Shown in pieces: positions 8,916-16,438 of a stretch of 64,000 bases of DNA (position 1 is its first letter; each line of letters begins with the position of its first letter). A model generated the notes under the pieces. It ran no database searches and was not told the DNA's origin. It saw nothing but the letters and a program-made list of their open reading frames with translations. The DNA comes from Comamonadaceae bacterium OS-4 (GTDB lineage: Bacteria > Pseudomonadota > Gammaproteobacteria > Burkholderiales > Burkholderiaceae_C), in contig AP026970.1 in NCBI GenBank assembly GCA_027924025.1, positions 3,060,501 through 3,124,500 of the forward strand, read 5' to 3'. The translations under genes and the position numbers were made by a program.

Positions 8916-9394
8916 ATGGGCTGCAACGCACCGTGCTCTGGGCCCTCGGGCTGCTGGAGCGCTACCGGTACATCAAGTTCGGCATTGTGGGCGCGAGCGG
9001 CACCGTGGTGAACCTGGCGGTGCTGCACTTCGGTCATGAGTTTTTGTTCAACGAGATCGAATCCGGCTACAACAAGCCCTACTTTTCATTGGTGCTGGCG
9101 ATTGCGCTGGCAACTCTCAACAACTTCACCTGGAACCGGCTGTGGACCTGGTCCGACCGGGTGAAAACGCTGGAAGCCGGCGAAGTCCAGCCCGTCAGCC
9201 TGCGCTTGCTGGGCATGGAGTTCGGGCAGTACGTCACCGCCTCTGCATTTGGTAGCGGCATGCAGTACGTGCTGACTCTGTTGTTGTCTGGCAGCATGGA
9301 TTACCGCCTGGCGAACATCATCGCCATCGTGGCGGCCAGCGTGAGTAACTTCCTGGCCAACGACCGCTGGACCTTCAAGAAATCCCGCGACTGA
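8912..9394 (+). CDS. GtrA-family small membrane protein
   Basis: 160 residues with four hydrophobic segments and the GtrA start YIKFGIVGASGTVVNLAVLH. The second half includes SNFLANDRWTFKK, which ends many GtrA domains. GtrA proteins are proposed flippases for polyprenyl-phosphate-linked sugars. The start at 8912 overlaps the preceding stop by four bases; the upstream ATG at 8831 lies inside the GT9 gene in another frame and is not used. No GtrB (GT2 polyprenyl-phosphate glycosyltransferase) partner is visible nearby. Confidence 0.85.
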   Translation: MNGLQRTVLWALGLLERYRYIKFGIVGASGTVVNLAVLHFGHEFLFNEIESGYNKPYFSLVLAIALATLNNFTWNRLWTWSDRVKTLEAGEVQPVSLRLLGMEFGQYVTASAFGSGMQYVLTLLLSGSMDYRLANIIAIVAASVSNFLANDRWTFKKSRD

Positions 9395-9401
9395 GCACAC
9401 C

Positions 9402-11186
9402 ATGGGGCCCAATTACAAGCCTTTTGGGCCTCTAGCGCCCACCGAACTTGCGTGGCTAGCTCTTGTTTTTATAGCAGCTGCACTTTACCTTTTCGGTCTG
9501 GGCGGCAGCTACGCCCCCACCAACGGCGATGAAATGGTCTACATCCATATCGCCCGCATGACGGCCGAGAGCGGCCACTGGCTGCCGCTGCAGTCCGAGC
9601 TGGTGGGCACCCGCAACACCAAGCCGCCCCTGCTGATCTGGCAGGCCATGGTGGCCGGTGGCTGGGGGCAGACCTGGAGCTTGTTTGCACTGCGCCTGCC
9701 CAGCATCGCCTACACCTTTGCCACCACCGCCTTGCTGGCATTTTTTGCCTACCGGATGAGCGAGGCGTCGAGCCGGCTGCGCACCGCCTGCGTGGCCGCT
9801 GCGCTGTACCTGTTGTTTTTCTCTACCTTTCGCTACGGGCGGGTGTACCTCACCTCTGCGCCTGAGACCTTCTGGCTGGCCTTGCCCATGTGGTGGGTGC
9901 TGTGGCTGCGCCTGCGCGTTAGCACCTTCGACCGCAGGCACGCCGCGGATGCCACGCCCGGCCCCTTGGCCTACACCTTGTTCGGTATCGCCATGGGTCT
10001 GGGCGCAGCCTACAAGTCTTTTGCCTTGGTGGCGCCGGCCGCTGCCGCCTTGTGGTGCGCGGTGCTGCTGAGCACGCCTTGGCGCTGGCGCACCGCGATG
10101 CGCACCACGCTGGGGTGCGGCTGGAGCGCTGTGCTGGGCCTGGGTATTTTTGCGCTGTGGTTTGTGCTGGACCCGGACCCCGCCAGCGTCTGGCAGGAGT
10201 TTGTGGTGGCAGAAAACGCAGGCAAGATGTCCAGCAGCATGGGCTACTGGCAGGCCGCGCTGTCGGGCCCTTACCCGATGTGGACGCAGCTGCTGGCCTA
10301 CCCGTCAAACGGTGGCTTGTTGGCGCTGCCGGTGCTGGGCTTTTGCCTGCTGGCACTGCGCCACACAGGGCAGCTGCGCCGCCTCTCGAACCTGAGCCCG
10401 GCGCTCTGGGTCTTGCTGGCCTGGATCGTGGTGTGGCTGGTGGTGTTCACCGTGCCCAACCAGCGCTCGGAGCGCTATGTGATTCCCGCCATGCCGGCGG
10501 TGGCGATTGCCATGGCACTGGTGTGGGACCGGCTGCCCCGGCTCTGGTTCTGGCTTACCTTGCTGATCACAGTCCCGGCATTGGTGATGCTCGGTCGCAT
10601 CAGCTGGGTGATGGGGAACTTGTCGATGGCATCCAGCAGCGAAGTCGCTATTACTTTGATAGCTGCAGGCGCAGGTATTACCGCGGCTATCGCCGGTTTT
10701 TATCGAAAATCATGGGCGGGCAATGCCAGCCTTGTAGCGGTGTTGGCGGTGTATGGCTGCTTCACCCTCATGGTGCAGCCTATCTCCAAGGACGAAGCGG
10801 GCTACAGCCCGGCCATAGAAGCGCGGATGAAGGGCCAGCGGGTCGCCGTGCCCAACGGGTTCACCGGGCAGTACGAGCGCTATCACTTCCAGCTGCATGG
10901 CGCGCGCATCACGCCATATGACGCCGAAGGCCGCAACACCAGCGCGCTCTACCCCGAGATGCCGCCCAAGGAACGGCTGGCGCGCTTACTGAATGAATTT
11001 GATGCCGTGGTCTGGCTGCAGGAAGACTTGAACGAGCCTCCGTCTTGCCTGCCCCAGTGCACTCTGCTGGCTCAGCGCTGGCACGTGAAGAGCCGCCACA
11101 AGGACGGCGAAGTCACGCTGGATAACCTCTGGCAGGTGCAGGACTGGCTGTTCCGCCGCGAGTGGCTACTCACAGCCGCCCGATAA
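9402..11186 (+). CDS. ArnT/GT39-type membrane glycosyltransferase
   Basis: 594 residues with about 12 hydrophobic segments and the GT39/GT83 opening: acidic NGDEMVYIHIARM (catalytic Asp/Glu loop after the first span) followed by NTKPPLLIWQAM. Enzymes of this type transfer a sugar from a polyprenyl phosphate donor to lipid A, O-antigen or protein on the periplasmic side, which fits the GtrA flippase gene seven bases upstream. The soluble C-terminal 120 residues are variable. Two degenerate copies of the dispersed palindromic repeat lie inside the reading frame (9431-9480 and 10645-10695) and are translated as parts of membrane segments. Confidence 0.8.
   Translation: MGPNYKPFGPLAPTELAWLALVFIAAALYLFGLGGSYAPTNGDEMVYIHIARMTAESGHWLPLQSELVGTRNTKPPLLIWQAMVAGGWGQTWSLFALRLPSIAYTFATTALLAFFAYRMSEASSRLRTACVAAALYLLFFSTFRYGRVYLTSAPETFWLALPMWWVLWLRLRVSTFDRRHAADATPGPLAYTLFGIAMGLGAAYKSFALVAPAAAALWCAVLLSTPWRWRTAMRTTLGCGWSAVLGLGIFALWFVLDPDPASVWQEFVVAENAGKMSSSMGYWQAALSGPYPMWTQLLAYPSNGGLLALPVLGFCLLALRHTGQLRRLSNLSPALWVLLAWIVVWLVVFTVPNQRSERYVIPAMPAVAIAMALVWDRLPRLWFWLTLLITVPALVMLGRISWVMGNLSMASSSEVAITLIAAGAGITAAIAGFYRKSWAGNASLVAVLAVYGCFTLMVQPISKDEAGYSPAIEARMKGQRVAVPNGFTGQYERYHFQLHGARITPYDAEGRNTSALYPEMPPKERLARLLNEFDAVVWLQEDLNEPPSCLPQCTLLAQRWHVKSRHKDGEVTLDNLWQVQDWLFRREWLLTAAR
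9431..9480 (-). repeat. degenerate copy of dispersed palindromic repeat, inside GT39 gene
   Basis: Begins TCTAGCGCCCACCGAA and ends GTTTTTATAGCAGCTG. It aligns with the better copy at 16376-16430 over the CTAGCGC, GAA, TTGCG and TATAG blocks. It falls in frame and encodes the first membrane helix of the glycosyltransferase. Confidence 0.4.
10645..10695 (+). repeat. degenerate copy of dispersed palindromic repeat, inside GT39 gene
   Basis: TCGCTATTACTTTGATAGCT matches the reverse complement of the copy at 16376-16430 with few differences, followed by GCAGGCGCAGGTATT and GCGGCTATCGCC in place of TTGCGCATATTCC and GCGCTAGGC. It is in frame and contributes to a hydrophobic segment. Confidence 0.5.
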
Positions 11187-11214
11187 ACACCCGAGAAAAG
11201 GCCCGCTTGCAGGC

Positions 11215-12054
11215 CTACTGGTATTGCAGCGTTGCCAGCGAACGCAGCTCATCGGCGCTGGTACTAGGCAGGCCAAAGTACTCCAGATACGCCGGAATTT
11301 GCTCAAACAACATGTCTGAGCCCACCTGCACCCGGCAGCCGCGTGCAATCGCTGCCGCCAGAAACGCGGTGGTCTCGGTTTTCATGACCACCTCGCCCAC
11401 AAAGGTGCTGGCTGACAGGCGCGAGACATCGAGGGGCATCGGGTCACCCTCGTTCATGCCCAGAGGCGTGGCGTTCACGACCAGGTCAAAACCTGCCGGA
11501 TCGGTAGAGCCGGTGGTGAGCTCGATCTGAGGGTAGTGCTGGCTCAGGCGTGCTGCCAGCCCCTCAGCGGCCTCTGCATTTACATCAAACAGCGCCAACG
11601 CCGACAAGCCCTCGGCTGCCAGCGATGCGGCAATCGCACAGCCCACGCCACCGCTCCCCACCACCAAAGCACGTGCGCCCTTGAGCACCAGCCCTTTGCG
11701 CAGCACTCCGCGCACGAAGCCGGCGCCATCGAACATGTCGCCCTGTAATTGGCCTTGCGGCCCCAGGCGCACGGCGTTGCAGGCACCTGCAATCTGGGCG
11801 GTGGGCGAGAGCTCGTCCACCAGCGTGGTGGTGGTCACCTTGTGCGGCATGGTGATCAAAGCGCCCCGGATGTTGGAGAGCTGAAACACGCTGCGCAAAA
11901 AGGCGGGGAAATCTTCGGGCTTGGAGCCCATGGGCACCACCACCGCATTGACCCCGGCTTTTTCAAACCAGGGGTTGTAGATCATGGGCGCCTTGAAGGC
12001 GTGGGTCGGGTAACCGAGATGAACAATGAGCTCTGTATTGCCGTTGATGATCAT
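11215..12054 (-). CDS. divergent shikimate/quinate dehydrogenase (AroE-like), probably catabolic
   Basis: 279 residues with the AroE fold. The catalytic Lys sits in ITMPHKVTTT (usual VPFK), the Asp in DMFDGAGF (usual NTDGxGF) and the Rossmann loop VVGSGGVGCA is intact. The substrate-binding SxS near the N-terminus is replaced by YPTHAFKAPMIYN, so shikimate recognition differs from biosynthetic AroE. After strand 2 the sequence is LFDVNAEAAEGL. An Asp there instead of the NRT phosphate-binding motif suggests NAD rather than NADP. It overlaps the aroQ paralogue by four bases and sits last in a TRAP transporter operon. I infer a role in using quinate/shikimate-type acids. Confidence 0.75.
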   Translation of the reverse strand: MIINGNTELIVHLGYPTHAFKAPMIYNPWFEKAGVNAVVVPMGSKPEDFPAFLRSVFQLSNIRGALITMPHKVTTTTLVDELSPTAQIAGACNAVRLGPQGQLQGDMFDGAGFVRGVLRKGLVLKGARALVVGSGGVGCAIAASLAAEGLSALALFDVNAEAAEGLAARLSQHYPQIELTTGSTDPAGFDLVVNATPLGMNEGDPMPLDVSRLSASTFVGEVVMKTETTAFLAAAIARGCRVQVGSDMLFEQIPAYLEYFGLPSTSADELRSLATLQYQ

Positions 12055-12497
12055 TTTTTCGCAGCTTTCGCCGCAGACACCCCGGCGCGCAGGGCCAGCA
12101 GGTAGCTGTCCGCGCCGAAGCCTGCGATCTGGCCCTTGACGATTTCCGCGAACACAGACTTGTGGCGGAATTCCTCACGGGCGTGAATATTGGACATGTG
12201 CAACTCGACGATGGGGCAGGTCAGGATGGCCAGCGCGTCGCGGATGCCATAGCTGTAATGCGTCCAGGCGCCGGCGTTGATAAGGACTGCGTCCACACCG
12301 TCGATGAAACCCTGGTGAATGCGCTCGCACATGGCGCCTTCATGGTTGGTTTGAAAGGTCTCCACCTCCACACCCAGTTCGCGGCCCAAGGCCGTCAGGT
12401 CGGCGTTGATTTCATCGAGCGTGATGGTGCCGTACTGCACCGGGTCGCGCTTGCCGAACATGTTGTGGTTAATGCCGTGGAGCATCAGGACTTTCAT
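12051..12497 (-). CDS. aroQ: type II 3-dehydroquinate dehydratase paralogue
   Basis: 148 residues interconverting 3-dehydroquinate and 3-dehydroshikimate. Conserved features: the active-site Tyr in VQYGTI, NAGAWTHYS (substrate Asn), and HMSNIHAREEFRHKS. The N-terminal lid reads HGINHNMFGKRDP rather than the common NGPNLNLLGxREP, so it is a diverged paralogue. The start at 12497 gives the normal family N-terminus. Co-transcribed with the TRAP genes and the AroE-like gene, which argues for a catabolic rather than biosynthetic role. Confidence 0.85.
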   Translation of the reverse strand: MKVLMLHGINHNMFGKRDPVQYGTITLDEINADLTALGRELGVEVETFQTNHEGAMCERIHQGFIDGVDAVLINAGAWTHYSYGIRDALAILTCPIVELHMSNIHAREEFRHKSVFAEIVKGQIAGFGADSYLLALRAGVSAAKAAKK

Positions 12498-12526
12498 ACA
12501 AACCTCTAGAGAAGATGGAATCAAAC

Positions 12527-12554
12527 GCGGAGCAGCCCTTGCAGGCCGCTCCGC
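12527..12554 (-). promoter_or_regulatory. intercistronic hairpin between dctP and aroQ
   Basis: GCGGAGC (12527-12533) pairs perfectly with GCTCCGC (12548-12554), extended inward by GCC/GGC. There is no U-tract on the minus-strand side, so it looks like an mRNA-stabilising or processing hairpin protecting the 3' end of the binding-protein message. Confidence 0.5.
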
Positions 12555-12563
12555 ACGGTGTGA

Positions 12564-13568
12564 TTACTTGCGCATCTTGGCCAACTCGGCCTGCACATCA
12601 GCCACCACGGTGCCCAGGGCAGCGCTGTGCTTTTCAATCACGGGCTTCATCTTCTCACGCAGCTTGGCGATTTCAGCCGCAGGCAAGGTGCTGATCGTCA
12701 TGCCGTTCTTCTTGAGCAACTCGAGGTTGTTATTCAAGGCAGCACGGTTGGCTTCGCGCTGGGCCTTCACGGCTTCGTCTGCGGAGTCGTCGATGATTTT
12801 CTTTTCAGCGGGGGACATGGTGTCCCACACCTTTTTGCTGAAGATCACCGACTGGGGGTTGTACTGGTGGTTGGTCAGGGCCACGTTCTTCTGCACTTCC
12901 CAGAACTTGTTAGCAGCAATCACGGCAATCGGGTTTTCCTGGCCGTCAATCGCGCCCTGCTCCAGGGCGGCGTACACCTCAGGGAATGGCAGCGGTGTGG
13001 GGTTCGCGCCGAGTGCCTTCACCCAGTCCACGTTGATCGCGTTGGGGATCACGCGCAGCTTCAGGCCGGCAATGTCGTCCACTTTGGTGATCTGCTTTTT
13101 GCCGGTCGTGATGTTCCGGAAGCCCAATTCCCAGTACGACAAACCGATGATGCCCTTGTCCGCCAAAGCGGCGTGCATTTTCTGGCCGATGGGGCCGTCC
13201 ACAATCGCGTCGGCTTCTTTTTCATTGGCAAACAGGAAGGGGAAGTCGAACACTTCGAGGGCTTTCACTTCGCTGGCCAGAATGCCCGAGTTCATCACCG
13301 CCATTTCCACGGTGCCGCCCTTCAAAGCAGACAGGGTCGCCTGGTCGCTGCCGAGCGCACCGTTCAGGAACAACTGCACCTTGATCTTGCCACCGGATTT
13401 GGCTTCCACGGCGGATGCGAACTTGCGCATGCCGGCCACCGCAGGGTGACCTTCAGGGCTGTTCAGGCCGAACTTGATGGTGCGTTCCTTGATGTCCTGG
13501 GCCGATGCCAGCCCACAAGCGGCCAAAGCCACGGTTGCCAAGACGGATTTGATAAACAGTCGCTTCAT
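12564..13568 (-). CDS. dctP: TRAP transporter substrate-binding protein, DctP family
   Basis: Periplasmic solute receptor of about 334 residues. Start at 13568 (MKRLFIKSVLATVALAA) with an AGGAG upstream and a signal peptide ending near SAQ. Family features: the GLKLRVIPNAINVDWVKALGANPTPLPFPEVYAALEQGAIDGQENPI region holds the conserved Arg that binds the substrate carboxylate. Its membrane partners are the two upstream genes. The adjoining AroQ and AroE-like enzymes suggest the ligand is a cyclic polyol acid such as quinate, shikimate or a dehydro derivative. Confidence 0.92.
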   Translation of the reverse strand: MKRLFIKSVLATVALAACGLASAQDIKERTIKFGLNSPEGHPAVAGMRKFASAVEAKSGGKIKVQLFLNGALGSDQATLSALKGGTVEMAVMNSGILASEVKALEVFDFPFLFANEKEADAIVDGPIGQKMHAALADKGIIGLSYWELGFRNITTGKKQITKVDDIAGLKLRVIPNAINVDWVKALGANPTPLPFPEVYAALEQGAIDGQENPIAVIAANKFWEVQKNVALTNHQYNPQSVIFSKKVWDTMSPAEKKIIDDSADEAVKAQREANRAALNNNLELLKKNGMTISTLPAAEIAKLREKMKPVIEKHSAALGTVVADVQAELAKMRK

Positions 13569-13625
13569 GAGTTGTCTCCTGGACATTTAGTTGGGTGAAA
13601 ACAGGCGTACGCGGTAAGTGAGAAT

Positions 13626-13655
13626 CCTGTGCGTGGCGTACCCATCACGCACAGG
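13626..13655 (-). promoter_or_regulatory. intercistronic hairpin between dctM and dctP
   Basis: Perfect ten-base-pair stem CCTGTGCGTG/CACGCACAGG with a ten-base loop in the ~100-base gap between the permease stop and the dctP start. No T-run follows on the transcribed strand, so it is not a terminator. Such hairpins often mark endonuclease processing that raises binding-protein expression above permease. Confidence 0.6.
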
Positions 13656-13667
13656 CTTGGAATGGCA

Positions 13668-14945
13668 TCAATAGAACCAGCGGGCCGGCACCATCACGAG
13701 TTGCGGGAACAGCACCATCAAAAACATGATGGCGAACTGGGCAATCATGAAAGGCACCACGCCTTTGGTCACCTCGTCCATGCTGACTTTGCCCACGCCG
13801 GCCACCGCGTTGAGCACCGTGCCCACCGGCGGCGTGATCAGGCCGATGGCGTTGTTGATGATGAACAGCACGCCGAAGTACACCGGGTCGATGCCTGCCG
13901 CTTTCACCACCGGCATCAGCACCGGGGTCAGCAACAGAATGGTCGGGGTCATGTCCAGCGCGGTACCCACCACGATCACCAGCACCATGATGGCAAACAT
14001 CAGCAGCTTGGGGCTGTCCAGCAGGGGTTCCAGCAAGGCCACCACTTGAGCGGGCAAGTTGGCCACGGTGATCAACCAAGCCGACACCATGGCCGCAGCG
14101 ACGAGGAACATCACCACCGCACTGGTTTTGGCGGCAGTGACGAACAAGGGCACCAACTTCTTGAAGTTCAACTCACGGTAGATCACGGTGGACACAAACA
14201 GCGAGTAGACCGCCGCCACGACCGCCGCTTCGGTGGGGGTGAAGACACCGAACTTCAGGCCGAACACGATGATGAATGGCAGCACCAGTGCCCAGGTGGC
14301 CAAGCGCAAGGCTTCAACGACTTCTTTGGCGCTCTTGCGGGGTGGAGGCACCACCACCTCTTTGCGAACCAGCCACCACCAGGTCACCACCAGCGAGAGC
14401 GCCAGCCACACGCCCGGGAAGATACCGGCCATGAACAGCTTGGAGATGGAGACGTTGGCCGCCACACCGAACACCACAAAACCGATACTGGGCGGGATGA
14501 TGGGCGCGATAATGCCGGCAGAGGCAATCAGGCCAGCCGAGCGCGCTTTGTCGTGGCCGGCAGCCACCATCATGGGCAGCAACAAGGCGGTCAATGCGGC
14601 TGCATCGGCCACCGCAGAGCCGGAGAGCGATGCCATGATCACGGCCGCCACAATGGTCACATAGCCCAGGCCGCCCTTCACGTGGCCCACCAGGGCCATG
14701 GCGAAGTTCACGATGCGGCGGGACAAGCCGCCTGCATTCATGATTTCGCCGGCCAGCATGAAGAAAGGCACCGCCAGCAGCGGGAAGCTGTTGGAGCCTT
14801 CGAGCAGGTTTTGCGCGAGGATCTGCGCATCGAACATGTTGAGGTGCCACATCAGGGCGGCACCGCACAACAACAGGGAGAAAGCAATAGGCACGCCGAT
14901 GGCCATTGCGGCCATCAGGGAACCCAAAAAAATAATGATCGTCAT
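13668..14945 (-). CDS. dctM: TRAP transporter large permease, DctM family
   Basis: 425-residue inner-membrane protein with about 12 spans, starting MTIIIFLGSLMAAMAIGVPI. Typical DctM motifs include FFMLAGEIMNAGGLSRRIV, IIPPSIGFVVFG and TPPVGTVLNAVAGVGK. It carries out Na+- or proton-driven uptake with DctQ and DctP. The gene follows dctQ by 18 bases. Substrate inferred from the neighbours as for dctP. Confidence 0.94.
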   Translation of the reverse strand: MTIIIFLGSLMAAMAIGVPIAFSLLLCGAALMWHLNMFDAQILAQNLLEGSNSFPLLAVPFFMLAGEIMNAGGLSRRIVNFAMALVGHVKGGLGYVTIVAAVIMASLSGSAVADAAALTALLLPMMVAAGHDKARSAGLIASAGIIAPIIPPSIGFVVFGVAANVSISKLFMAGIFPGVWLALSLVVTWWWLVRKEVVVPPPRKSAKEVVEALRLATWALVLPFIIVFGLKFGVFTPTEAAVVAAVYSLFVSTVIYRELNFKKLVPLFVTAAKTSAVVMFLVAAAMVSAWLITVANLPAQVVALLEPLLDSPKLLMFAIMVLVIVVGTALDMTPTILLLTPVLMPVVKAAGIDPVYFGVLFIINNAIGLITPPVGTVLNAVAGVGKVSMDEVTKGVVPFMIAQFAIMFLMVLFPQLVMVPARWFY

Positions 14946-14963
14946 GTCAAGGGGCTCCGGGGC

Positions 14964-15482
14964 TTAGTGGGGGGCTTCTTCGGATTCCTGAATCAGCATC
15001 AGGTCTTCATCCGCAATCTGGCCGGTCAGAAGGCGGTACAGCTCGAGCGCCAAAATCGGAAAACTCAGTGCCGAAAACACCATGCCGCCGGCATAGAACC
15101 AGCCCATGGAGACCTCCATCACCGCGCTGTCGGAATCTTTGTTGACCATGAACTGGTCGTAGGTCCCGATGAAAATCAGCCACAGGCAATAGATCATCAG
15201 CACGAGCGAGATACCCATGAAGATGCGCTTGCCTGTCGGGCCAAACTTGCCCACCAGCATGTCGGTGCCCAGGTGGGCGTTGTCACGCAGGGCGATGACG
15301 GCACCCAGGAAGGTCAGCCACACAAACAGCCAACGGGACAGCTCTTCGGACACCGTCAGTCCGGAGTTAAACGCATAACGCATGAATACGTTGCCGAACA
15401 CCAGCACCACCATCAGCGCTAGCGCGGCGGCGATGACGTAGCCGATCAAACGGCAGTAGGCATCGATGAATTTTTTCAACAC
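14964..15482 (-). CDS. dctQ: TRAP transporter small permease, DctQ family
   Basis: 172 residues with four membrane segments and the DctQ core SEELSRWLFVWLTFLGAVIALRDNAHLGTD. The start is GTG at 15482, supported by a GAGGAG box six bases upstream. It is the first gene of the TRAP/aroQ/aroE operon. A TetR-type palindrome lies 35-48 bases upstream of the start. Confidence 0.92.
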   Translation of the reverse strand: MLKKFIDAYCRLIGYVIAAALALMVVLVFGNVFMRYAFNSGLTVSEELSRWLFVWLTFLGAVIALRDNAHLGTDMLVGKFGPTGKRIFMGISLVLMIYCLWLIFIGTYDQFMVNKDSDSAVMEVSMGWFYAGGMVFSALSFPILALELYRLLTGQIADEDLMLIQESEEAPH

Positions 15483-15516
15483 AGAAAACTCCTCAGGGTC
15501 GTACTTTCAATAATGT

Positions 15517-15530
15517 ACGAACTAGTTAGT
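15517..15530. promoter_or_regulatory. palindromic operator upstream of the TRAP operon
   Basis: ACGAACTAGTTAGT is a near-perfect 14-base palindrome located between the TetR-family gene stop and dctQ. The flank AATGTAC is shared with the related site over the regulator start (16287-16300). Placement and repetition suggest binding by the adjacent TetR protein. Confidence 0.65.
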
Positions 15531-15598
15531 TTTTAAGTTTGCGGGTTTTCCCTAAAGCATCCGGGCATATCCGGGAAAGCTGTTATGCCGGAAAGGAA

Positions 15599-16300
15599 TT
15601 ACTTGCGCACAAAGCGCACCACCATGTCGGTGATGCTGGCGCGCCGGTCGGCCGATTGGGCAGAGCGCGCCTTGTCCTTGAAGATCAGCCCGAAGGTGTG
15701 GCGGTTGGACACGTTGAAAAAGGTCAGCGCCGAGATGGACGCGTGAATGTCCACCGGGTCCAGTCCCTCGCGGAACACGCCCTGCTCCACCCCCCGTTGG
15801 TAGAGGCGGCGTATGGACTCGATGGCCGGCACGTTGAGCTGCTGGATGGACGTGCTCTGAGCCAGAAAAGTGCCCTGCTGGATGTTTTCGTTCATCACCA
15901 GGCGGATGAAATCTTCGTTGTCGGCATGCCGGTCGAAGGTGAACTCCACCAGCCGGCGCAAGGCTGCCTCGGGCTCCAAATCTTCCAGGTGCAGCTCCGC
16001 CTCGATCTGCCGCATGCGGCGGTACGACTCCTCCAGCACCGCGAGGTACAAGCCCTCTTTGCTGCCGTAGTAGTAATAAATCATCCGCTTGCTGGTGTGG
16101 GTGGCCTCGGCAATCGCGTCGATGCGGGCACCGCTCAAACCCTTGTCGGCAAACTCTTTGGTCGCCACTTCCAGGATGCCGGCCATGGTGCGCGCCGGGT
16201 CGTTGGTGCGGGTGGGCGCAGCCTTGGCGCTCGCGGCCGTGGCCGCTTTGCGTCGGGTGGGTTTGTCTGTCTCTTTATTGGAATGTACTAACTCGTTCAT
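15599..16300 (-). CDS. TetR/AcrR-family transcriptional regulator
   Basis: 233 residues. After a ~35-residue basic, Ala-rich N-terminal extension comes a classical TetR helix-turn-helix: EVATKEFADKGLSGARIDAIAEATHTSKRMIYYYYGSKEGLY. The remainder is a helical ligand-binding domain. It lies directly upstream of, and in the same direction as, the TRAP operon. A palindrome like the one before dctQ covers its own start codon, implying autoregulation by blocking both transcription and possibly the translation start region. The inducer is probably the transported acid. Confidence 0.88.
   Translation of the reverse strand: MNELVHSNKETDKPTRRKAATAASAKAAPTRTNDPARTMAGILEVATKEFADKGLSGARIDAIAEATHTSKRMIYYYYGSKEGLYLAVLEESYRRMRQIEAELHLEDLEPEAALRRLVEFTFDRHADNEDFIRLVMNENIQQGTFLAQSTSIQQLNVPAIESIRRLYQRGVEQGVFREGLDPVDIHASISALTFFNVSNRHTFGLIFKDKARSAQSADRRASITDMVVRFVRK
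16287..16300. promoter_or_regulatory. palindromic operator overlapping the TetR gene start
   Basis: ACTAACTCGTTCAT with flank AATGT matches the site at 15517-15530 at 12 of 14 positions. It includes the initiation codon of the regulator (16298-16300). Confidence 0.6.
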
Positions 16301-16375
16301 TCAGCCAGTATAGGAGGGCGCACGGCGCGCCGACAAGTGCGGCGATTCCGTAGCCCCTTACCGGGCTTATGCATC

Positions 16376-16430
16376 AAATCAGTGCCTAGCGCTCATGGAA
16401 TATGCGCAAGCAGCTATCAAAATAGGAGCG
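16376..16430 (-). repeat. dispersed palindromic repeat (best copy)
   Basis: Contains CTAGCGCTCATGGAA, TATGCGCAAGCAGCTATC and AAAATAGGAGC. The core can fold as an imperfect hairpin through the two GCGC blocks. It is intergenic, between the TetR gene start and the dioxygenase 3' end. Related copies are annotated at 9431, 10645, 25561, 40385 and 58630. I believe this family is widespread in Comamonadaceae genomes but know no formal name. Confidence 0.75.
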
Positions 16431-16438
16431 AATTCGAC

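Noticed and set aside
13629..15422. 597-codon open frame on the plus strand opposite dctM/dctQ
   Set aside because: Its translation is His/Gln/Arg-rich low-complexity typical of the antisense of a high-G+C membrane protein gene; the opposite strand encodes clear DctM and DctQ.
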